Shown piece by piece: positions 1 through 5,719 of a stretch of DNA of 9,827 nt. The notes under the pieces were generated by a model. The model was not told the origin of the DNA. It saw only the letters and a program-made list of their open reading frames with translations, and made no database searches. The translations under genes and the position numbers were made by a program. The stretch comes from an uncultured Mycoplasmatota bacterium (GTDB lineage Bacteria; Bacillota_I; Bacilli_A; RF39; UBA660). The stretch lies in the NCBI GenBank assembly GCA_900553435.1, contig USDC01000016.1:1-9827 (forward strand), read 5' to 3'. The stretch's first letter is position 1. The number at the start of each line of letters is the position of its first letter.

Positions 1-667
1 AAATGATGTATTAAAAGAAGTTTATACTAATAGGGAAATATTTTATTTGTTTTTAAAATATAAAAATACAGTAGATATATATATAAAAATAGGAAAAGAG
101 TTAGATTTTAAAAAAGCAATCGCAGAATATTATTTTATAGCAAATGACTTAGAAAAAAGAAGCTTTCTTTATGCTTTATATGTTTCTGGTGATTTGGATT
201 TAATGAGTGTATTTAGAATAATGGATTTTAATAATGATTATTTTAATTTTTTAGAAATGTTTGTTGGAGAAGAGATAATTGATGAAAATTTAAATATAAG
301 AAAAGTAGATATTATAGATTTATTTGTTGATTTAAATTTTTCATATAAAGATTTTAAGAAAAAATTCAAAAAATTTACCCCTCAAACTAAAGAGAAATTT
401 ATTTTATTTTTTATTAATGAAGGTATAACTTCTATAAATGAAGAATTTAAAGATAAAAAAGAAGAAGTAGATGATATATTAAAAAATTATAGTGATTATG
501 AATTAAGTAGAAAAGAAACAAAAGACTTAATACTTTATATGGTAGAAAAAAAGCTGCCTTTAAACGAAAAAACATTTGAAAAATTAGTAAATAAAGAAAA
601 AAAGAATAACTTAACAGAACAAGAAAAGAGAATTAAAGATGGAAATAATGAAAGAAGAAGAAATTAA
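1..667 (+). CDS. Unrecognised protein, 5' end outside the window (partial)
   Basis: The reading frame is open from base 2 to the TAA at 665-667, so about 221 codons are visible and the true start lies upstream of the window. The TTG at 47 has no ribosome binding site and is an internal Leu codon, not a start. I do not recognise the family. The product is soluble-looking, rich in Lys, Glu, Asp, Phe and Ile, with no clear membrane segment or catalytic motif. Hydrophobic and aromatic residues are spaced as in an all-helical protein, and the last 40 or so residues are strongly charged (KEKKNN, EQEKRIK) and probably disordered or coiled. It overlaps the next gene by 29 bases, so the two are probably co-transcribed and translationally coupled. 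Confidence is high that it is a real gene and low for any role. Confidence 0.8.
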   Translation, partial: NDVLKEVYTNREIFYLFLKYKNTVDIYIKIGKELDFKKAIAEYYFIANDLEKRSFLYALYVSGDLDLMSVFRIMDFNNDYFNFLEMFVGEEIIDENLNIRKVDIIDLFVDLNFSYKDFKKKFKKFTPQTKEKFILFFINEGITSINEEFKDKKEEVDDILKNYSDYELSRKETKDLILYMVEKKLPLNEKTFEKLVNKEKKNNLTEQEKRIKDGNNERRRN

Positions 668-1397
668 TACATTTTATATTTTTGAAAAGCTAAATAAAGA
701 TCTATTTCAAGGAGAAGGAAATTTAGTAAGAGTAATATTTGCCTTTGATGAAATAGGTTTAGGGGTTGGCTATGAAGTAAAACTTTATGTTGTAAAAGAC
801 AAACAATTAAAAGAACTTTTAGAAATTATTCCAAATAGAAAAAAGAAAAACATTGTTTCTTTTAATTTATTACCCTTTTGTACAGAAGTAACAAACCCTG
901 AAACCGAGGAAGTAGTATATTTACCAACAGGTTTAATGAAAGTTTTAAGTACAAAAATAGAAGATGAGTCTTCTGTAATATTTAAAGATAGTCTAAAAAC
1001 CACAGAACTTAGGTATAAAAGTATGGAAGAAATACCATTTGTAAAAAATAATGTTATTTTAAACAAATATAAAATAGTTAAAATTGATGATTTTGAGGGA
1101 ACCATAAAAGCTAATTTAAGTTCAAAAGATAGAAAAATAAAAACGGAAGTAAAAGACTTTTGTTTCAAACTGTATGAAGAAATAGAAGAGTTAAAAGAAC
1201 AAGAAAAAAATAAAGTATTAGAAAGTCTAAGGTGTATGAAATCAAAAATTAACTCTCATATGCTTTTTAGTGAAAAAGAAATTGAACTTTTTAATTCTAT
1301 GTATGAAAGGTTTTTACTTTCAATTAAAAAAGGTGAAGAATCTAGTCTTTATCCCTATAACATAACTAAAAAAAGATTGAACAAAAGAGAAAAATAA
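639..1397 (+). CDS. Unrecognised soluble protein, about 250 residues
   Basis: This frame encodes 252 residues from the ATG at 639, or 249 from the ATG at 648. Neither has a strong Shine-Dalgarno: AAGAGA precedes the first and GATGGA the second, so the start is uncertain by three codons. No family is recognised. The N-terminal half reads like a mixed alpha/beta domain (FYIFEKLNKDLF, LVRVIFAFDEIGLG, YEVKLYVV). The stretch from roughly residue 170 to 215 is Lys/Glu-rich and probably helical or coiled (LYEEIEELKEQEKNKVLE). There is no signal peptide or membrane segment, so it is likely cytoplasmic. It overlaps the upstream gene by 29 bases, which suggests a two-protein unit. The leucine operon promoter overlaps its 3' end, and I see no terminator between them. 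Confidence 0.8.
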   Translation: MEIMKEEEINTFYIFEKLNKDLFQGEGNLVRVIFAFDEIGLGVGYEVKLYVVKDKQLKELLEIIPNRKKKNIVSFNLLPFCTEVTNPETEEVVYLPTGLMKVLSTKIEDESSVIFKDSLKTTELRYKSMEEIPFVKNNVILNKYKIVKIDDFEGTIKANLSSKDRKIKTEVKDFCFKLYEEIEELKEQEKNKVLESLRCMKSKINSHMLFSEKEIELFNSMYERFLLSIKKGEESSLYPYNITKKRLNKREK

Positions 1398-1405
1398 TAT
1401 ATAAT
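1377..1405 (+). promoter_or_regulatory. Sigma-A-type promoter for the T-box/leuS operon
   Basis: TTGAAC at 1377-1382 (four of six matches to TTGACA) is followed, after exactly 17 bases, by a perfect TATAAT at 1400-1405. Transcription would start near 1412, about ten bases before the lower strand of T-box stem I begins at 1422, which is where a leader should start. The -35 lies inside the last codons of the upstream gene. AT-rich sequence produces TATAAT by chance, but spacing and placement together make this the best candidate. Confidence 0.65.
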
Positions 1406-1411
1406 TATTTT

Positions 1412-1614
1412 AAGTTGTGTAAAATAAGAGTAGTAATAACTAGTGTATTTAAAGAGAGTTTATTGGTGGTGAGAAATAAACAGTACACAATTATGAACTT
1501 GCTTATTTAATGACATCGTAAAAAGGCGTTAACTTTTCAAGCTGCATGAAATTCATGAATTAAGGTGGTACCGCGGGAAATCTCGTCCTTAAATTGTGAG
1601 TTTTTTTGTTTTTT
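1412..1614 (+). promoter_or_regulatory. T-box riboswitch leader, leucine specifier (CUU)
   Basis: The T-box AAGGTGGTACCGCG is at 1562-1575. Stem I is closed by AAATAAG (1422-1428) with CTTATTT (1502-1508); further pairs are GTGTA (1443-1447) with TACAC (1484-1488) and GTTTATT (1458-1464) with AATAAAC (1475-1481). The specifier loop has AGTA at 1429-1432 opposite GAA at 1495-1497, and the codon is CTT at 1498-1500 followed by G1501, i.e. leucine. CATGA (1545-1549) with TCATG (1553-1557) forms stem III. The antiterminator pairs TTAAGG (1560-1565) with CCTTAA (1587-1592) and GCGGG (1573-1577) with CTCGT (1582-1586). Uncharged tRNA-Leu should bind the specifier and the TGG of the T-box bulge and allow read-through into the leuS operon. 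Known from the family: class I T-boxes control aminoacyl-tRNA synthetase genes in Firmicutes. The downstream leuS confirms the specificity. Confidence 0.95.
1578..1614 (+). terminator. T-box attenuator terminator (weak hairpin, U-rich tail)
   Basis: CTCGT at 1582-1586 can pair with GTGAG at 1596-1600 (three Watson-Crick pairs and two G-T wobbles), extended beyond a T-T mismatch by AAA (1578-1580) against TTT (1602-1604). A T-rich run follows at 1601-1614. The pairing uses the 3' arm of the antiterminator, so the two folds are mutually exclusive, as expected for a T-box. The stem is shorter and weaker than in most T-box terminators, so I may have missed a better pairing. Confidence 0.5.
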
Positions 1615-1629
1615 AGAAAGAGGGGAACT

Positions 1630-2010
1630 ATGAGTATTTTAGAAACAGTAATATTTTTTATATTCGCTTTTATAGTAGTGTTGTTACTGCATATTTTAAT
1701 AATTAACAGAGGAAGAAAAACTTATAAAGAAGGAAAAAAAATAACTGAAATAAATTATTTAGTTTATAAGTATAAACTAGATATGAGAAAAATAAAATAT
1801 AATGACTTAAAATGGGCAACAACAATTGCCAATAGTTTAATAGTAGCTTTTTCAACTACGGTAATAAGTGTTATTCATGGTGTGGTTTGGCAAATATTAA
1901 TTGGTTTTGCACTTTTAGTAATTTTAATATTACCAACATATGAAATAATAGGAAGACATTACCAAAAAATAGGAGGTAAAGAAAATGGAAATGAAAAAAA
2001 TAGAAAATAA
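1630..2010 (+). CDS. Small three-helix membrane protein, first gene of the leucine T-box operon
   Basis: The ATG at 1630 follows GAGGGG, a good ribosome binding site, and gives 126 residues. The frame extends upstream into the T-box terminator tail, but an initiation there would lack an RBS. Hydrophobic segments lie at about residues 4-26, 64-84 and 86-105, joined by a basic, Tyr- and Lys-rich loop (about residues 28-62, including RGRKTYKEGKK and YKYKLDMRKIKY) that is probably cytoplasmic. The C-terminus is polar and charged. It carries no motif I can assign to a transporter or enzyme family. Its last nine codons contain the leuS start, and the AGGAGG for leuS lies inside it, so translation of the two is likely coupled. 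Being the first gene after a leucine-sensing leader, it may serve leucine or tRNA physiology, but that rests on position alone. Confidence 0.85.
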   Translation: MSILETVIFFIFAFIVVLLLHILIINRGRKTYKEGKKITEINYLVYKYKLDMRKIKYNDLKWATTIANSLIVAFSTTVISVIHGVVWQILIGFALLVILILPTYEIIGRHYQKIGGKENGNEKNRK

Positions 2011-4798
2011 ATGGAGAAAAATTTGGGAAGAAAAAGAATTATATAAATTTGATATAAATAGTGATAAAGAAAAATTATATTGCTTAGAAATGTTTAGTTA
2101 TCCAAGTGGAGCAAAACTTCATTTAGGACATTGGTATAACTTTAGTGTAGCTGACTCTTGGGCTAGATATAAAAAAATGTGTGGATATAATTTGTTTCAT
2201 CCAATGGGATTTGATGCATTTGGTTTACCTGCAGAAAATTATGCGATTAAAACTGGAATTCATCCTAAAATATCAACTGATAAAAATATTAAAACAATGG
2301 AAGAACAATTAAAGAAAATAGGTGGTTCATGGGATTGGAATCATGAAGTTATTACTTGTAATAAAGATTACTATAAATGGACACAATGGATGTTTTTAAA
2401 AATGTATGAACATAATCTTGCATATAAAAAAGAAGCTCCAGTAAACTATTGCCCATCATGTAATACAGTACTTGCTAATGAACAAGTAGTAGCTGGAGAA
2501 TGTGAAAGATGTGGAACAACAGTAATAAGAAAGAAAATGAGTCAATGGTTCTTTAAAATTACAGATTATGCAGAAGAGTTATTAAATGATTTAGACAAAC
2601 TTGATTGGCCAGAAAAAACAAAATCTTTACAAAGAAATTGGATTGGAAAATCAAACGGTGCATACGTTGATTTTAAAGTAGATGGTACAAACGAAAAATT
2701 CACTGTTTTTACAACACGTGCAGATACTTTATTTGGAGCTACTTACTGCGTACTTGCTCCAGAATTAGATTTAGTAGATAAAATAACTACTAAAGAGCAA
2801 AAAGAAGAGGTAGAAAACTACAAAAAAGAAGCAGCTAAAATAAGTGAAATAGACAGAATGAATACTGTTAAAGAAAAAACAGGTGTGTTTACTGGAGCAT
2901 ATGCAATAAATCCAGTAAATAATAAAAAAATACCAATTTATATAAGTGATTATGTACTTGCTAGTTATGGAACAGGTGCTATTATGGCGGTACCTGCTCA
3001 TGATGAAAGAGATTATGAATTTGCTAAGAAATTTAATCTTGAGATAATACAAGTATTAGAAGAAGAAACCGGAGTATCAAATAAAGAAGAATTCAAAAAA
3101 AATTCTATTGTAGCTATATTATATGATGAAAGTGCAGATAAGTATTTGACTGTTAATTGGCACGAATTAGGTGGCAGACTATTTGTTGGAGGTACTATAA
3201 AAACTGGTGAAACACCTATTGATTGCGCTATCCGTGAAATTAAAGAAGAAACTGGATATATTGATATTGAGTTAGTTCATGAGCTTCCTAAAATAAATCA
3301 TCACTACTACGCATATAACAAAAATAAGTATTTTAATATTGAGTCAACTGGTTTCTTATTTAAACTTAAAAGTCAAAAACAGCAAACTCAAGAATTAGAA
3401 CAAGACGAAAAATTTGATATAGAGTGGGTTGATAACCAAACTATTATTGAAGAAGTAAAAGATAGTTTACACGGTAAAACTTTTGAATACGCAATGAAAC
3501 CAGGAGCTATGGAAAAAGATGGAATTCATATAAACTCAGGCTTTTTAAATGGACTTAATAAAGAAGAAGCTTTAGAAAAAACATATGAATTTCTTGAAAA
3601 AGAAAAAGTTGGTAAAAAAACAACTACATACAAACTTCGTGATTGGTTAATTTCAAGACAAAGATACTGGGGAAGTCCAATTCCAATTATCTATTGTGAT
3701 GATTGCGGAATAGTGCCAGTACCAGAAAAAGATTTACCAGTAGAATTACCAATGGATGTAGAATTTACCCCTGATGGTGAAAGTCCGCTTAAAAAATGTG
3801 AAAGCTTTATGCATACTACTTGTCCAAAATGTGGCAAACCAGCATTAAGAGAAGCAGATACATTAGATACATTTGTATGTTCTTCATGGTATTTCTTAAG
3901 ATATCCTGATAATTTAAATGAAAAAGAACCGTTTAATAAAAAAATTATAAATAAAATTCTACCAGTTGATAAATATGTTGGTGGAATAGAGCATGCATGT
4001 ATGCATTTACTTTATGCAAGATTTTTTACAAAAGCACTTAGAGATATGGGATATTTAGATTTTGATGAACCATTTATATCTCTTGTTCACCAAGGAACAA
4101 TACTAGGTCCTGATGGTGAAAAAATGAGTAAAAGTAAAGGAAATACTGTTTCTCCTGATGAATATGTAGAAGAATATGGAGCAGATATTTTAAGAGGTTA
4201 CTTAATGTTTGGTTTTAACTACATTGATGGTGGACCTTGGACAGATGATGGAATAAAAGCTATAAATAAATTTTACTTAAAAGTAGAAAGGTTAACAAAA
4301 GCTATAAGTGAAGAAAACACTGAAATAGAAGAATTAGAAAAATCACTACATAAAACAATCAAAAGTGTTAGAACCGATATTGATAAATTTCAATTTAATA
4401 CTTCACTTTCAAGAATAATGGAATATACAAATGCTTTAGTTAAGTATGAAAACAATAAAATCCCAAGAAAATATATTGAACAATTACTTTTATTACTTGC
4501 ACCATTTGCTCCATACATTACAGAAGAACTTTGGGAGTCTATTGGTAATAAATTTAGTATTCATAACAATTCATATCCAACATATGATGAAGAAAAAATA
4601 AAAGAAGACACTGTAACTATGGCTGTTCAAGTAAATGGTAAACTTAGAAGCACAGTTAGTGTTAAAAAAGATGAGGAAAAAGATGTTGTTTTAAAACTTT
4701 GCAAATCAGAAGAAAATGTAAAAAAACATATAGAAGGAAAAGAAATAATTAAAGAAATTGTAGTTCCAAATAAAATAGTTAATATAGTGGTAAAATAG
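1985..4798 (+). CDS. leuS: Leucyl-tRNA synthetase with a Nudix domain inserted in the CP1 editing domain
   Basis: Charges tRNA-Leu with leucine using ATP, in the cytoplasm. The start is the ATG at 1985, eight bases after AGGAGG (1971-1976). Class I signatures are intact: HLGH at residues 46-49 and KMSKS at 713-717. The N-terminal zinc knuckle has Cys 156, 159, 173 and 176, and a second Cys set lies at 571/574 and 613/616. The CP1 editing domain shows TTRADTLFGATY (243-254) and GTGAIMAVPAHDERD (329-343), with the conserved acidic residues present, so editing is probably functional. LRDWLISRQRYWG (551-563) marks the return to the catalytic core, and the anticodon-binding and C-terminal regions are complete. 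At 937 residues it exceeds the usual length of about 800, because residues of about 358-505 form an extra Nudix domain. It overlaps the upstream membrane-protein gene by 26 bases and ends in TAG, which overlaps the next RBS. Expression should follow tRNA-Leu charging through the T-box. Confidence 0.98.
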   Translation: MEMKKIENKWRKIWEEKELYKFDINSDKEKLYCLEMFSYPSGAKLHLGHWYNFSVADSWARYKKMCGYNLFHPMGFDAFGLPAENYAIKTGIHPKISTDKNIKTMEEQLKKIGGSWDWNHEVITCNKDYYKWTQWMFLKMYEHNLAYKKEAPVNYCPSCNTVLANEQVVAGECERCGTTVIRKKMSQWFFKITDYAEELLNDLDKLDWPEKTKSLQRNWIGKSNGAYVDFKVDGTNEKFTVFTTRADTLFGATYCVLAPELDLVDKITTKEQKEEVENYKKEAAKISEIDRMNTVKEKTGVFTGAYAINPVNNKKIPIYISDYVLASYGTGAIMAVPAHDERDYEFAKKFNLEIIQVLEEETGVSNKEEFKKNSIVAILYDESADKYLTVNWHELGGRLFVGGTIKTGETPIDCAIREIKEETGYIDIELVHELPKINHHYYAYNKNKYFNIESTGFLFKLKSQKQQTQELEQDEKFDIEWVDNQTIIEEVKDSLHGKTFEYAMKPGAMEKDGIHINSGFLNGLNKEEALEKTYEFLEKEKVGKKTTTYKLRDWLISRQRYWGSPIPIIYCDDCGIVPVPEKDLPVELPMDVEFTPDGESPLKKCESFMHTTCPKCGKPALREADTLDTFVCSSWYFLRYPDNLNEKEPFNKKIINKILPVDKYVGGIEHACMHLLYARFFTKALRDMGYLDFDEPFISLVHQGTILGPDGEKMSKSKGNTVSPDEYVEEYGADILRGYLMFGFNYIDGGPWTDDGIKAINKFYLKVERLTKAISEENTEIEELEKSLHKTIKSVRTDIDKFQFNTSLSRIMEYTNALVKYENNKIPRKYIEQLLLLLAPFAPYITEELWESIGNKFSIHNNSYPTYDEEKIKEDTVTMAVQVNGKLRSTVSVKKDEEKDVVLKLCKSEENVKKHIEGKEIIKEIVVPNKIVNIVVK
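3056..3499 (+). other. Nudix hydrolase domain inserted in LeuRS (residues about 358-505)
   Basis: Within leuS, the editing-domain sequence FAKKFNLEIIQV (ending near residue 357) is followed not by the usual link of about ten residues but by about 145 extra residues. LeuRS sequence then resumes at AMEKDGIHINSGFLNGLNKEEA (from about 509). The insert begins like a Nudix fold (SIVAILYDESADKYLTV) and carries a perfect Nudix box at residues 403-425 (3191-3259). It fits GX5EX7REUXEEXGU exactly, with Gly403, Glu409, Arg417, Glu418, Glu421, Glu422 and Gly424. The metal-binding glutamates are all present, so catalysis is plausible. Downstream strands (STGFLFKL, KFDIEWVD) complete the fold. The Nudix family hydrolyses nucleoside diphosphates linked to another moiety; the substrate here is unknown. 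Codon use resembles the rest of leuS, so the join looks old. Confidence 0.95.
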
Positions 4799-4808
4799 GA
4801 GGAAAAAA

Positions 4809-5468
4809 ATGAAAAACAAAAATAGTTTTATCTGGGGAGTTATTTTAATATTTTTAGGTTTGTTATTTATAGCATCAAGTATATTTAAATTCAATATATT
4901 CTTTGATGGTTGGTGGACACTATTTATAATAGTTCCAAGTTTAATAGCAATTTTTACAACTAAAGATAAATTTTCAAGTGCACTTGTTTTACTTATAGGA
5001 ATACTTCTTTTTGCTTCATGCAGAGGATTTATGGATATAGGTAGTGTAGTTATAATTTCTATTGGACTTGCAATAATCGCAACAGGAGTAAACTTAGTTA
5101 CAACTGAGAGAAATAAAAGAAAAAATAAAGGACAAAAAACTAAAAATGAAAACAACAAAACACAAGCTGGCATACTTGGAATGAGTGAAGTTAAAATCAC
5201 AAGTGAATATACTGGCGGAAACCTAACTGCAGTTTTAGGTGGAGTAACTCTAGATTTACGTGAAGCTAAAATAAAAAAAGATATCACAATAAATGTAACT
5301 GCGATTATGGGTGGAATAGATATAAAAGTTAAAGATGATGTAAATGTAGTTTTAAATACAGTAAATATCTTAGGAGCAAGCGAAAGCAAATTAAAACCTA
5401 AAAAAGAAAGTAAAGTTACAATTTATATTGAAGGTATGTGTTTCTTAGGTGGCGCAGAAATAAAATAA
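4809..5468 (+). CDS. LiaF-like membrane protein (cell-wall stress response family)
   Basis: The 219-residue product has four hydrophobic segments at about residues 8-26, 32-50, 57-72 and 79-98, then a Lys-rich linker (about 99-120), then a soluble beta-rich domain. That domain has repeated short strands around LGGVTLDLREAKI, AIMGGIDIKV and LGASESKL, the pattern of the LiaF C-terminal (cell-wall-active antibiotics response) domain. LiaF in Bacillus subtilis restrains the LiaRS two-component system, which senses envelope damage. No histidine kinase or response regulator gene is in the window, so a LiaRS link cannot be shown here, and many such proteins are of unknown role. The ATG follows AGGAGG at 4797-4802, which overlaps the leuS TAG, so the gene is in the leuS operon. 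Confidence 0.88.
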   Translation: MKNKNSFIWGVILIFLGLLFIASSIFKFNIFFDGWWTLFIIVPSLIAIFTTKDKFSSALVLLIGILLFASCRGFMDIGSVVIISIGLAIIATGVNLVTTERNKRKNKGQKTKNENNKTQAGILGMSEVKITSEYTGGNLTAVLGGVTLDLREAKIKKDITINVTAIMGGIDIKVKDDVNVVLNTVNILGASESKLKPKKESKVTIYIEGMCFLGGAEIK

Positions 5469-5482
5469 ACAAAAATCGTCAA

Positions 5483-5527
5483 AAAAAACGCCTTACATTT
5501 GTTAATATAACTATGGAGGTGTTTTTT
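5483..5527 (+). promoter_or_regulatory. Hairpin masking the cse60 ribosome binding site
   Basis: Bases 5483-5494 (AAAAAACGCCTT) can pair with 5516-5527 (GAGGTGTTTTTT). This gives a 12-base-pair stem with two G-T wobbles and a 21-base loop. The 3' arm contains most of the cse60 Shine-Dalgarno GGAGGTG (5515-5521), so the fold would hide it from ribosomes on transcripts read through from leuS/liaF. Transcripts started inside the loop would escape. The pairing is seen in the sequence; the control is inference. Confidence 0.45.
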
Positions 5528-5528
5528 A

Positions 5529-5708
5529 ATGAAAGTAAAAATATTTGATGAAGCACATGAAAAAGATTTAGAAAATTCTATAAATACATTTTTAAATGAG
5601 GGAGAATTTGATATAATAGATATAAAGTTTCAAGTATCAATTGGAATTTTTTCAGAAGAACAAGTTTATTGTTTTTCAGCAATGATTATATATAATACAA
5701 AAGATTAG
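5529..5708 (+). CDS. cse60: Cse60-family small protein
   Basis: A 59-residue protein with ATG at 5529 and TAG at 5706-5708, preceded by GGAGGTG (5515-5521). The sequence begins MKVKIFDEAHEKDLENSIN and contains DIIDIKF near residues 28-34 and EQVYCFSAMIIY near 44-55. This matches my recollection of the Cse60 family of Firmicutes, named for a sporulation-expressed Bacillus gene. Members are about 60 residues, and their biochemical role is not known. The protein is acidic, has no signal or membrane segment and probably folds as a small alpha/beta unit. It lies between liaF and a SpoVB-like flippase. Its stop codon is contained in the RBS of the next gene, so the two are coupled. In an organism that may not sporulate, it may have a general role. 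Confidence 0.85.
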   Translation: MKVKIFDEAHEKDLENSINTFLNEGEFDIIDIKFQVSIGIFSEEQVYCFSAMIIYNTKD

Positions 5709-5719
5709 GATGATTTAAA

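Noticed and set aside
47..49. TTG as the start of the first gene
   Set aside because: No ribosome binding site, and the frame is open upstream to the window edge, so the gene is cut and this Leu is internal.
785..1168. Long - strand frame opposite the second gene
   Set aside because: It is antisense to a well-supported + strand gene; its Ser/Phe/Leu-rich product is the usual mirror of AT-rich coding sequence and has no RBS.
1606..1608. TTG start for the small membrane protein
   Set aside because: It lies in the T-rich tail of the T-box terminator without an RBS; the ATG at 1630 has GAGGGG in front.
2714..2731. TTRADT instead of TTRPDT in the LeuRS editing motif
   Set aside because: As I recall, Ala at this place is common in clostridial and related LeuRS, so it is not unusual.
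2771..3052. - strand frame inside leuS
   Set aside because: Antisense to the conserved editing domain; the product is low-complexity Phe/Tyr/Ser/Ile.
3056..3499. The LeuRS insert as an assembly chimera or transposon
   Set aside because: The frame is unbroken, codon use is the same on both sides, no repeats flank the insert, and the editing and core motifs resume in order.
4706..5389. - strand frame opposite the leuS end and the liaF-like gene
   Set aside because: The hydrophobic Ile/Phe/Leu-rich product is the mirror of Lys- and Asn-rich codons on the + strand, and the + strand genes have family matches and RBSs.
5506..5511. TATAAC as a -10 for a cse60 promoter
   Set aside because: The -35 at 17 bases' spacing is a plain A-run; AT-rich DNA gives such boxes by chance.
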